Source: Sulfurisphaera ohwakuensis (lineage in GTDB: Archaea; Thermoproteota; Thermoprotei_A; Sulfolobales; Sulfolobaceae). Taken from it: a stretch of 64,000 nt of DNA. Both the position numbers and the translations under genes were made by a program. The notes beneath the pieces are model-generated. The model saw only the letters and a list, made by a program, of their open reading frames with translations. It ran no database searches and was not told the DNA's origin. Below, piece by piece: positions 1 through 8,004 of this stretch. Each line of letters opens with the position of its first letter. Within the stretch, counting starts at the first letter, position 1. Location: contig NZ_CP045484.1 in assembly GCF_009729055.1 (NCBI RefSeq), forward strand, positions 1,240,001-1,304,000, read 5' to 3'.

Positions 1-428
1 GACTATAGTAGTTTTATTCATTTTTTTATTTAGTTATTACTGCTCTATGGTAATATTCAGTTAAACTATTTTTATTCTATGCCATAGAATTGGTCTACGA
101 CTTAGACTGATGCTAATCCTAATAGGTAATCATCAAGGTTTTTAAGAATCCAGTTAATCTCCTACTTATGGAAGTAGCGGTATACTGTGGTGATATAGTC
201 CTTTTCATAGTAAATGCGAAGGGTAAATGATATTCATCGATAAGACTCATATCTTCTCGCTTACATAATTGGTCCACTTTAAGTTAAAAGCCCTTTACGA
301 CTCCTACGGTTTTAAGCTTAGGTTTGTGAGACGCATGGCATATGAAGCCTATTATGAATATTTAAGAGGATTTAGCATTTGTTTTATTCCTTTCTTATCT
401 CTTTACGAGATTATTTATATATTATGAC
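1..428. other. Gene-free stretch at the window edge
   Basis: No convincing gene is visible. The stretch is AT-rich with scattered stops in all frames. The longest tidy open frame is a 43-codon minus-strand one at 119-250 beginning with ATG; it resembles nothing I recognise and is not called as a gene. A perfect 8-bp inverted repeat with a single central base lies at 74-90. The downstream end is the 3' flank of the minus-strand gene that stops at 429. Confidence 0.5.
74..90. repeat. Perfect 17-base palindrome
   Basis: ATTCTATG and CATAGAAT flank a single C. This could be a hairpin or protein-binding site in a non-coding stretch, or chance in AT-rich DNA. No neighbouring gene start makes it an obvious operator. 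Confidence 0.4.
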
Positions 429-881
429 CTAGTCCTCACAACTTATGGGAACTAATTGTGGGTCATATTTTAAAAGTATATTCTTTTTGTAGTGCTTAAG
501 TAGATTCTTAAAGTTCTTACTATACTGGTAAAATTCCATTAACTTATTGGGATTTATTACTGTGACAAGTTTGATTTCTTCTTGGAATAGGCTAATTCTG
601 TTCTTGTTTAAATATTCTAGAAAATTTATACAATATTCAAATTTATTAAGAAATTCCAATAAATCTCTATCAGTATTCATTAACATTTCTATTATCTCTA
701 CAGAATTATTGCTAACGAGTATTGCATCACAATGTTCTTTATTTAGACTGAGCTTGTTTTTAGTACTATCATCCAAATTATTAAATATATGTTCAAAGTC
801 TACAAATGTATAAATATCTTTATTTTTAATGTTATACTTACAATTTCCATCAATTATATAACTATTCTTTAGAAATGGCAC
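429..881 (-). CDS. Uncharacterised 150-residue protein, partner of the ATPase gene
   Basis: I do not recognise this protein. It is soluble, has no signal peptide or membrane segment, and is rich in Asn, Lys, Leu and Ile. It starts with ATG inside the last 20 bases of the upstream ATPase gene, so the two are almost certainly co-transcribed and probably co-translated. Small proteins encoded just after an AAA/ABC-type ATPase are often its effector or partner, but no nuclease or toxin motif is visible here, so a function would be a guess. Its mix of acidic and basic residues looks like a real protein rather than a shadow frame. Confidence 0.6.
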   Translation of the reverse strand: MPFLKNSYIIDGNCKYNIKNKDIYTFVDFEHIFNNLDDSTKNKLSLNKEHCDAILVSNNSVEIIEMLMNTDRDLLEFLNKFEYCINFLEYLNKNRISLFQEEIKLVTVINPNKLMEFYQYSKNFKNLLKHYKKNILLKYDPQLVPISCED

Positions 882-2289
882 CCTTTCTCAACCTGGACAA
901 ATATATTTCAGAAAACCATTTTAACTCTTTATCAAGTACATCCACAAAGCTAGGTATGCCCTTGGTTATAGTTTCATCGCTTATCTCTTCAACTCTACCG
1001 TCATGAAAATAGTAAAACCTAACTATTTTCTTGTTTGCCTCTAGTATATTCTCTACTAATTCATCATTTTTTATTTCAAGAGAGTCTAGGAGTTTTATAA
1101 TCTCTTCTGAGGTGGGTTTTAAAAAGGATAAAAATGCTAGAGTATAAAGTATTGTTTGGCTATGTGTGGTTATAACGAGTTTATTTGTGGTTGTTAATGC
1201 ATAAAGGATAAGTCCCATGAGTATTTGAAGCTTCTCGTGAAATTGTGATTCGGGTTCCTCATATAAGACGATTTCTCTTTCTCTTAATGTGAGGAGTAAG
1301 CTTATAACTTCCATTATTGATGCAGAGACGAATCTCCAGGGAATAACCTTTTTCTCAGTATAGTATAGTTCTCCGTTTTCACTAAGCTTTACATTACCTG
1401 GGATTAATGGCTTTAAAATTCTATATATTTTGTCGCCCTCTCCGAATCGTTTTAAAAGAGAAGAGGACTGAAGTACCCTAAAATAAAAGAATAACAGTTC
1501 TATAACATCTAAAAGTGAACCTGCTACCCACGCACTTTTTCTCAAAGCCTCCTCAAATTCGTCAGAAAGTACAAGTAGGTTATTAGTACTCTGGCTTATC
1601 CGTGAAATAATGTTAACAACTTCATATGCCACAAGCGACCTATTATAGGGTATGAGTAGTACATTGTTTATACTCTCTCTTTTTGCTCATTTCTTTCTAG
1701 AATTCTAATTCTAATTTAGAGTAAATTTTTTTCCTATTTCTTCTACTATACCTTCAGCAATTACATGATATAGATAATCTCTGCAACTTTCTGATACACC
1801 TTCAATCGCCGTAAGAATCCGTGCATACCCTTTATTACCTATAATCTCAGCCTCAAAATTTACGCCTATCTCAGCTAATCTTTTTATTACTTTCTCATCG
1901 CACTCAGAAGGAGACACTATAGAAGTGAACTTTACGTTACCTTTTATCCCTCTTTCATACACCTTATGAGTTTTTATGAAATCAATAAAAGAAAAAGGCT
2001 CAAAAGTGAAGTCTCCTTCTGGAAGAGATTGCCTTATAAGTAAGTCAGAGGGTGTGAAAATAAGCTTTACAGTTTTTTCATCAACGATTTCGTAACTAAT
2101 ATTGAGGAGTCCGTATCCAAGTTTCTTGCTTGATAATAGTTCCCATCCAAAAGTGTTTAATGAATAGTAAATAGCCCTTAAGACCGTGGATTTACCAGAG
2201 TTTGGGGGGCCAAAGAAGACAGTTAGATCACCGAGTTCTATTTCACTCTCCTCACTGATAGGACCTAAAGACTTAATCCTAAGCTTCAC
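862..2289 (-). pseudogene. AAA/ABC-type ATPase gene, frameshifted
   Basis: Two open stretches encode the halves of one SMC/RecF/OLD-like ATPase. The upstream half (2289-1711, GTG start) has a Walker A box GPPNSGKST near residue 28. The downstream half (1632-862, nominal GTG start) has an ABC-like signature (VSAS), a Walker B motif VLYEEPES and a switch histidine in ITTHSQ. Both halves lie in the same frame but are separated by three in-frame stops (1687-1689, 1705-1707, 1711-1713). Between 1640 and 1735 the likely coding sense passes through the other two minus-strand frames, which suggests at least two indels, one of them at a run of seven T on the plus strand (1726-1732). The promoter looks intact. 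It may be a true pseudogene, a two-piece protein or a sequencing artefact; the small partner gene downstream is still open. Confidence 0.7.
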
Positions 2290-2962
2290 AAGTAGTTCTC
2301 GAACTGAAAAGTTAAATATTTATCATATTAAGTGTGAGCTTTTTATACTGTAATGTTGGGTGTTATCAAAGGTAAGTAGTAATTAAATGTTCTTATAAAG
2401 AGCATAAAAGACACCCAATTATAAATCTTTCAGTCATATTTCAAACACAGCAAAGATTATCGCTTGAGCCCCCTAGACCTACATAATGACTAAGGGGAGA
2501 TTCTTAATTACTTTGGTTCATAAGGCTTATTATCATACTAAACACTCCAATATAAGTAGGTTGAAGGGTAAAAAGGTCTATTTATGGCTCGGATTTTGCA
2601 GAGTATTATAATGAACCATTTGATGCTAACTAATGATAAGTAAAGCCTTTCTTGAATAGATAGTATGAATTATGTGGAAGATTAAGGGGTTCTTTGCGAT
2701 TCATTTTATTTTATATTTTTGGATCAGATAATTGATTGTACATTAACAAAAGGAGTTTATACCACGGACTTAATGGAGATAATGATATATAATCAATTAT
2801 TTCTTCATAAAATTAATGTTAATTTAATAGAGAAAATTATAACTAGTAAAGGAAACTTGAATCACCCTACGGTATAAATGTTGTAAAATAAAAACAGATT
2901 GAGATATTAATAAATAACGTAATTTATGAAAGCTTAATTATTTCTCTTTCTATTTTTATTTT
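2290..2962. other. Gene-free stretch between ATPase and acyl-CoA synthetase
   Basis: These 673 bases contain the ATPase promoter at one end and the synthetase promoter at the other. A 41-residue ATG frame on the plus strand (2486-2611) codes for a basic peptide containing RLKGKKVYLWLG; it could be a remnant of an older gene but I cannot identify it. No inverted repeats suggestive of an insertion sequence were seen. Confidence 0.45.
2294..2324 (-). promoter_or_regulatory. ATPase promoter with a palindrome between TATA box and start
   Basis: On the minus strand a TATA-like element (ATAAATATTTAAC region, 2312-2324) lies about 26 bases before the GTG at 2289, as expected for a leaderless Sulfolobales gene. 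Between them sits AGTTC-N2-GAACT (2294-2305), a 5-2-5 inverted repeat at a position where a bound repressor would block initiation. The operator role is inferred from position only. Confidence 0.4.
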
Positions 2963-4456
2963 ATGGTAAGTTATTATGAGGTTGTAAGAAGTTTTAGCTG
3001 GAAGGAGATCGAAAAAACAATAGATATTTCATCACTAGTAGACCATGAGGGGATAGCTGTCATTAGATTTAGTAAAGAAGGAAAAGAGCAAATTACTTTC
3101 CAAGAACTTAGGGATAGAGCGTTAAGGCTTGCTTCTTATCTGAAACATGTAGTTGGTGTTAAGAAGGGGGACGTAATATCGGTTTTAGCTTCTAAGAAAA
3201 TAGAGCAAGTCATAGTCCTCTTAGCCAGTCTCTATATAGGAGCTTTGTATCAACCCTTATTTACAGCCTTTGGACCTAAGGCTATAGAAATTAGGACTAG
3301 AGATAAAAAACCTAAAGTGTTATTTTATCAAGATGACCAAAAAGAGAAGGTAAGTGAAGGAGTACCACTTTCAAAGCTTGATGATTTAACATCTTACGGG
3401 AGATTAGAAGAGATAGAAAGGCTAAGCTGGAACGATCCAATTATTTTACTTTATACTTCTGGGAGTACTGGTTTGCCTAAAGGAGCATTAATATCTAAGA
3501 GGCTTTTACTCAACACATACGTATATATGAAATACGGAATTGGGCTTAGGGAGAATGATATTTTCTGGAATGGTGCTGACCCAGGCTGGGCATACGGTCT
3601 CTATTATGGAATTATAGGTCCATTACTTTTCGGCAAGACTGTAATATTCCTAGATGAGCCTTTCGATGCGGAAAGAACAATGGAGTTTCTTGAAGAAAAT
3701 AAGATAACTAATTTCGCATGGGCACCTACTACATATAGGATTATATCGAGGTCTGTGAAGAGGAAGTATGATCTAAGGCTTGAAAGAGCTAGCTCTGCAG
3801 GAGAACCCCTTAATCCAGAGGTGATAAAGTGGTTTAAAGAGAATTATAACGTGATTGTGAAAGATCATTACGGTCAGACTGAAGTAGGGATGGTAGTGTA
3901 TAATGGTTGGGGTTACGATCATGAGCTAAAGATAGGTAGTATGGGGTTACCGGCACCGGGTTATGAGGTGGATATCATAGAAGAGAATGTAGCTGTAAAG
4001 AAGACTTCCCCAGGCTTTCATTTTCTAGGATATTTGAATAATCCAGAGAAAACGCAAGAAGCTTTCAGAGGAGATTGGTATTTAACTGGTGATGTGGCAT
4101 CTAAAGATCAAGACGGATACTTCTGGTTTATTGGTAGAAAGGATGATGTAACTAAGGTGTCTGGATATAGGATTGGACCTTTTGAAGTAGAGAGTGTACT
4201 ATTAGAGCATCCAGCTGTCCTTGAGTCTGCAGTAGTTGCTGATGAAGATCCTATTAGGGGGCACGTTCTTCACGCATATATAGTTCTTAAACCCGGATAT
4301 ACTCCAAGCGAAGAGCTAAAAAAGGAGATAATAGAGTTTGTTAAGAGTCGTTACTCTAAGACTGTGCATTTAGAGAGGGTGGATTTCATCGATAAATTAC
4401 CGAAAACCGAAAGTGGAAAAATACAAAGGTATTTACTTAAGAAAAAGATAAGTTAA
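2963..4456 (+). CDS. Acyl-CoA synthetase (AMP-forming), acetyl/propionyl-CoA type
   Basis: This 497-residue member of the ANL adenylating family activates a carboxylic acid to its CoA thioester through an acyl-adenylate. The phosphate loop TSGSTGLPKG is at about residues 165-174, a YGQTE motif follows in the middle, YLTGD precedes the hinge, and the acylation lysine is in PKTESGKIQR near residue 486. It is shorter than typical bacterial acetyl-CoA synthetase (about 650), mainly at the N-terminus, which suits the archaeal medium-length acyl-CoA synthetases. In Sulfolobales such enzymes feed acetate, propionate, 3-hydroxypropionate or 4-hydroxybutyrate into central metabolism; the substrate cannot be read from the sequence. 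It stands alone with gene-free DNA on both sides. Confidence 0.85.
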   Translation: MVSYYEVVRSFSWKEIEKTIDISSLVDHEGIAVIRFSKEGKEQITFQELRDRALRLASYLKHVVGVKKGDVISVLASKKIEQVIVLLASLYIGALYQPLFTAFGPKAIEIRTRDKKPKVLFYQDDQKEKVSEGVPLSKLDDLTSYGRLEEIERLSWNDPIILLYTSGSTGLPKGALISKRLLLNTYVYMKYGIGLRENDIFWNGADPGWAYGLYYGIIGPLLFGKTVIFLDEPFDAERTMEFLEENKITNFAWAPTTYRIISRSVKRKYDLRLERASSAGEPLNPEVIKWFKENYNVIVKDHYGQTEVGMVVYNGWGYDHELKIGSMGLPAPGYEVDIIEENVAVKKTSPGFHFLGYLNNPEKTQEAFRGDWYLTGDVASKDQDGYFWFIGRKDDVTKVSGYRIGPFEVESVLLEHPAVLESAVVADEDPIRGHVLHAYIVLKPGYTPSEELKKEIIEFVKSRYSKTVHLERVDFIDKLPKTESGKIQRYLLKKKIS

Positions 4457-5125
4457 TTGTTAACCTTATGTTTAGTATAAAAAGTGTGCAAAATAGTAAA
4501 AGATGTTTAAGCTCGTATTGTAATTAATATCAATATTATTTTCTAATTTTTTATAAAAAACACTAAAATATAAATTATTTATATCATAAATAACGATTTT
4601 TGATTACCCATAGTCATAAGCATTGCTTCTTTAATATCATTAGACATAGGATCTCTAAGTTTCTGAGCTTCGCCTATTGCAATTTGATCAAAGAGATCTG
4701 CGAGACTTATATAATTTCTTTCCATTTTATCTCTGTTTGCCAAGAATACTTACCCCTTTTTTAAGTACGTTTTTCCAACTTGTCAATTCTTTTACTTAAA
4801 GACCGAGCTATTAGTGCGTAGATATCTCTTCTATTGTAGTTTTCCTTGAGTTTTTCTGCAGTTGAGTAATTTCTTCTTATGCTTTCTGAATATCTTACCT
4901 GAAACGCCTTTACTGCTTGTAGAGGTATACTTCATTATAGTAATTTAGGGTATGTTAAATAGCACTAAGAAAGATATTAGTCTTATCGAATATAGATATG
5001 AAGGTTAATAAACATGGATACAAGGCTGGATAATTTATATAAAATAGTGAAGGATTTAAATAATGACGTATATGAGTTTTTTGGGTAAAAACTTATATAT
5101 TGTATGATAAGTAGTTTTTTAAAAA
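4457..5125. other. Intergenic stretch with degraded minus-strand coding sequence
   Basis: These 669 bases hold two minus-strand coding-like pieces (4761-4931 and 4579-4743, listed separately) and the promoter of the next gene: a TATA box CTTATATAT around 5090-5098 lies about 30 bases before the ATG at 5126. The rest, 4457-4578 and 4935-5085, is AT-rich with no feature I can support. Confidence 0.5.
4579..4931 (-). pseudogene. Broken small gene of unknown family, two frames
   Basis: The upstream piece (4931-4761) reads without stops for 56 codons and ends in a basic, helix-rich segment containing YALIARSLSKRIDKLEKRT, but has no start codon in frame; the nearest ATG (4935-4933) is in the neighbouring frame. 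The downstream piece (4743-4579; TTG start, or ATG at 4725) gives about 54 residues including MERNYISLADLFDQIAIGEA. They are separated by 17 bases and have protein-like composition, so a single gene of about 115-120 residues with at least one frameshift is the simplest reading. Alternatively the second piece alone is a real small gene. I do not recognise the family. Confidence 0.45.
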
Positions 5126-5509
5126 ATGAAATTTTCTAGGCTCATTGCAGGCATAACTGGAATAGCGTGGAGTATTTTGCATTTAACAGTCGGATATAAT
5201 GCTGCAACTATTGCTGCTCATGTAGTTGGTAACGCTTCTTTTATCTTTGCAATTTATTCTGAATATTTCGGATTTAATTCAGCATTATATTTATTTGAAG
5301 CTTATGAAATTTTGACCTATAGCAAGAAATTGTTGCCATATTTTTTCTTATTGGATTCGTGGAATACTTTTCTGATAATTTATACTCATTTATTTCCAGC
5401 ACCTTTTTTAGGAAAAGTTTTGCCAATTATTCCTCAAGTTCCTATAGCTATTGTTTTTGACGTAATTTTACTTGCAACTATCCTCTATTTAATGGTGAGA
5501 GAGAAATGA
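5126..5509 (+). CDS. Small multi-pass membrane protein, unknown function
   Basis: A 127-residue protein with about four hydrophobic helices (roughly residues 6-28, 30-50, 65-90 and 97-124) and a basic C-terminal tip (REK). The membrane topology is what can be seen; I do not recognise the family. A TATA box about 30 bases upstream indicates a nearly leaderless transcript. Its stop codon overlaps the start of the next gene (ATGA), so the two products are probably made together and may interact at the membrane. Confidence 0.65.
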   Translation: MKFSRLIAGITGIAWSILHLTVGYNAATIAAHVVGNASFIFAIYSEYFGFNSALYLFEAYEILTYSKKLLPYFFLLDSWNTFLIIYTHLFPAPFLGKVLPIIPQVPIAIVFDVILLATILYLMVREK

Positions 5510-5913
5510 TTTCTGAGAGGATTAAAAGTAATAGACTTATTGCAAGATTTCTGAGAAAACCAGAACTATTTATTCCTTTAACTTATCATTTTCATATTTT
5601 CGAGAAGAGTGATGAAAATAGATATGTAGTTTTTCTTTACACTAGAGAAGATACTAGAAACGTTAAGGTCGAAGAATATCTTCAGAAATTTCTCTTGATC
5701 TATTCAATATCCTCCTCTGATATAACTTATTTACTAGATAATGATAAGGGAATCATTTATAAGATTCATGTTAGTTTATCGTTTAAGGATAGTTATGTAA
5801 ATATAGGTGTTTTTAGTGAGAAAAAAGGATTGTTTAAGTCACTACCTATTTCTGAGGATCACATTCTATCTCATATTATTGATAATTTAAGGTATTTAAG
5901 CGAGGAAGAGTAA
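5506..5913 (+). CDS. Uncharacterised soluble protein coupled to the membrane gene
   Basis: A 135-residue protein without membrane segments, alternating beta-type hydrophobic strands with charged loops and rich in Asp, Glu, Lys and Tyr. I do not recognise it. The start ATG overlaps the stop of the membrane-protein gene by four bases, which argues for translational coupling and a shared role. Gene-free AT-rich DNA follows. Confidence 0.6.
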   Translation: MISERIKSNRLIARFLRKPELFIPLTYHFHIFEKSDENRYVVFLYTREDTRNVKVEEYLQKFLLIYSISSSDITYLLDNDKGIIYKIHVSLSFKDSYVNIGVFSEKKGLFKSLPISEDHILSHIIDNLRYLSEEE

Positions 5914-6252
5914 TAGTATTCTGATTTGTAATATTTGCAAAAAATTAATATTATACCTTAATGAAGACTTATAAAATAAAGTTGAAAAATATTATTAATA
6001 ATCGAACATTAATGGGTTATTTTTCTATATTATATCAGATATACAAATATATGTGATTATAGAATATAATATATTAATAATCTATGTATTATAGAATTAT
6101 TGTTAACTAACAAATCAATAATCATGTAAGAAATCAAATATCTTCTTCAAATAGATAAAACAGTCTATTTATTCTATAGCTAACTAAATAAAAACTCTTA
6201 CAGCCTATTAAAATATGTTTTTCTTATAAACCCTTTATGAGTTTTTATTTTT
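5914..6252. other. Very AT-rich intergenic stretch
   Basis: These 339 bases are extremely AT-rich. The direct repeat ATTATAGAAT occurs near 6056 and again near 6089 with TA-rich DNA between. The right end carries the promoter of the lipoate cluster: CTTATAAACC around 6223-6232, about 26 bases before the ATG at 6253. No gene or RNA is supported. Confidence 0.5.
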
Positions 6253-6975
6253 ATGAGACTTATAATTGAAGGTGGCGAACGTGGAGAGAGACAAATGGCT
6301 CTTGATGAGACTATGCTTCTGCTTCTTACTAAGGATTTAATACCAGAAACCGTTAGGTTCTGGAATTTTAAACCTACAACTTTAACGCTAGGTAGGTTTT
6401 TGGCTGTGAAAGATTGGGTTAATGAGGAAGAATTGAGGCGTTTTAATTTCCCCTTAATAAGACGTTTTACCGGTGGTGGTCCGGCTTTACATGACGAAAA
6501 TGGTGAAATTACCTGGAGTGTTGCTATCAAGGGTAATGATTTAATGAAGGCTTATCAAACTATTGCTAAAGCGTTAATTAACGCTCTTTCTCACTTTGAT
6601 TTGAAGGGAGAATTTTCTCCGATAAATGATATTGTTGTTCAGGGTAAGAAGATTGTTGGAATGGCTGGGGCTATTAAGAGGAATTCTATTTTAGTTCATG
6701 GTACTTTTATGTATGCTACAAACCCAGAGTTTATGAGGGTCATTAAGTCTCCAAAGGTTAAGGAGGCTGAAAGGGGTGAGGCTAAGTCTAGAGTTACTAC
6801 TATTTCTTTACTTTTAGGTTATAATATATCAAGGAATGAGGCTTTAGAGGCTTTAATTGAGGGTTTTAAGTCTGTTTTTAATCTTGAGGATGGTGAATTA
6901 ACTGACATAGAGAAGGAGTTTAGCGAATCATTAAGGTTTAAATATACTAATCCTCAATGGACTTATTTGAGATGA
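6253..6975 (+). CDS. lplA: Lipoate-protein ligase A, catalytic subunit
   Basis: A 240-residue catalytic domain of the biotin/lipoate ligase family, which adenylates lipoate (or octanoate) and moves it to a lysine of a carrier protein such as GcvH. The lipoyl-binding signature RRFTGGGPALHDE is at residues 70-82, and the NDI...GKKIVGMA segment carrying the conserved lysine is at about 125-138. It lacks the C-terminal accessory domain of bacterial LplA; the next gene supplies it, as in the Thermoplasma LplA/LplB pair. It heads a four-gene operon with ATGA overlaps. The operon uses GGT, GCT, GTT and AAG codons more than neighbouring genes. Its client in this window is the glycine cleavage H protein. 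Confidence 0.88.
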   Translation: MRLIIEGGERGERQMALDETMLLLLTKDLIPETVRFWNFKPTTLTLGRFLAVKDWVNEEELRRFNFPLIRRFTGGGPALHDENGEITWSVAIKGNDLMKAYQTIAKALINALSHFDLKGEFSPINDIVVQGKKIVGMAGAIKRNSILVHGTFMYATNPEFMRVIKSPKVKEAERGEAKSRVTTISLLLGYNISRNEALEALIEGFKSVFNLEDGELTDIEKEFSESLRFKYTNPQWTYLR

Positions 6976-7190
6976 TTTGTGAAAAGGTGTTTAGGTCTAG
7001 GGCCGGAAAGACTGTTATTCTGAGGGTCTATGATAATAATGTTGAGGTTACTGGTGATTTCTTCACTACTGATGATGATTTGAGATTGATAGAAGATAGT
7101 TTAAGTAAAGGTAAGAGGCCCAATGCTTTTATTTTAGGTGTTGATATTGATGAGTTATATGAGAAGTTTTTAGAGTGTGTCAAAAAATGA
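6972..7190 (+). CDS. lplB: Lipoate ligase accessory subunit (LplA C-terminal domain as a separate protein)
   Basis: A protein of about 72 residues that matches the C-terminal accessory domain of bacterial lipoate ligase and is separate in many archaea. In the Thermoplasma system the small subunit is needed for the adenylation step. I chose the ATG at 6972, which overlaps the lplA stop as ATGA, over the ATG at 6957 five codons earlier; all the junctions of this operon except the last are of this type. Features are the strand-rich segment KTVILRVYDNNVEVTGDFF and an acidic helix ending in DIDELYEKFLECVKK. Confidence 0.78.
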   Translation: MICEKVFRSRAGKTVILRVYDNNVEVTGDFFTTDDDLRLIEDSLSKGKRPNAFILGVDIDELYEKFLECVKK

Positions 7191-8002
7191 AAGTTTTACT
7201 TTCTTCGGGTACTTACTACTATTTAAAAAGGGGTATAAAGGTTAGTGAGACTGCTTATGCTTTACAATATGGTGGTTGTGAAGGTAAGTGTAAGTTCTGT
7301 ACGCAATCTGTCTTATCTAATGCTGATAAGACTTATTTATCTAGGGTTAAGTGGTATTTAGTTGATTTTAATGATGAGACTGCTGAAAAACTTTCCATTT
7401 TTTCCCGTTTTTGTTTACAAACTGTAATAAAGAAGGGTTTTGTTGATGAGGTTATTGATATTCTTAAGCTTACTAGAAATAAGCATAAATCTGTTACCAT
7501 AACTCCCATAGAGGGAAGCTATTTGTATAAATTTAAGGAGTTAAATGTTGACTATTTAGGCATTGGTTTGGATACTGTTAAGAGGCTTTGGGATTATGTT
7601 GGTAAGCCTTATACTTTTGATGAGTATATGAAATTTATAAAGGAAGCTGTTAGAGTCTTTGGAAGGGGTCATGTTTACGCTCATTTAATAGTTGGTCTTG
7701 GTGAGACTGATGATGAATTAATTAGTTTAATGAAAGAGTTAAAAGATATTGGTGCTGAGGTTGCTTTGTTTGCTTTTACCCCGGTTAAGGGCACTCCTTT
7801 TGAGAATTTAGAGAGACCTTCTCTTGAAAGGTATAGGTACATTCAAAGAATGAGATACATGATATTTGAGGGAAAGAATTCTAAGCTTGCATACTTAACA
7901 TCTGGTTGTCCATCTTGTGACAGACCTTATTATAATGAAGATCCTAGAGATAAGTTGTATAATATTCCTTTGAGGGATTTCCGTTGGTATATGGGTTCGT
8001 AA
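7187..8002 (+). CDS. Radical SAM protein, likely one half of the archaeal two-protein lipoyl synthase
   Basis: A radical S-adenosylmethionine enzyme of about 271 residues, of the biotin-synthase-related type. The cluster motif CEGKCKFC (C-x3-C-x2-C) is at about residues 31-38 from the ATG at 7187, which overlaps the preceding stop as ATGA. A second cysteine pair, SGCPSC (about 241-244), could hold an auxiliary iron-sulfur cluster. A two-protein lipoate synthase (LipS1/LipS2, unrelated in detail to LipA) is known in Thermococcus and other prokaryotes, and its genes sit with split lipoate ligases. The operon context fits strongly, but which of LipS1 or LipS2 this is I cannot say. It would insert sulfur into the octanoyl chain of the carrier. 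Confidence 0.72.
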   Translation: MKVLLSSGTYYYLKRGIKVSETAYALQYGGCEGKCKFCTQSVLSNADKTYLSRVKWYLVDFNDETAEKLSIFSRFCLQTVIKKGFVDEVIDILKLTRNKHKSVTITPIEGSYLYKFKELNVDYLGIGLDTVKRLWDYVGKPYTFDEYMKFIKEAVRVFGRGHVYAHLIVGLGETDDELISLMKELKDIGAEVALFAFTPVKGTPFENLERPSLERYRYIQRMRYMIFEGKNSKLAYLTSGCPSCDRPYYNEDPRDKLYNIPLRDFRWYMGS

Positions 8003-8004
8003 TT

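Noticed and set aside
119..250. 43-codon minus-strand ATG frame near the window edge
   Set aside because: No recognisable protein, no clear promoter and short enough to be chance.
1..6250. Insertion sequence or MITE as cause of the gene-poor segment
   Set aside because: No transposase motif, terminal inverted repeats with target duplications or repeated copies could be found by eye; decay of ordinary genes explains what is seen.
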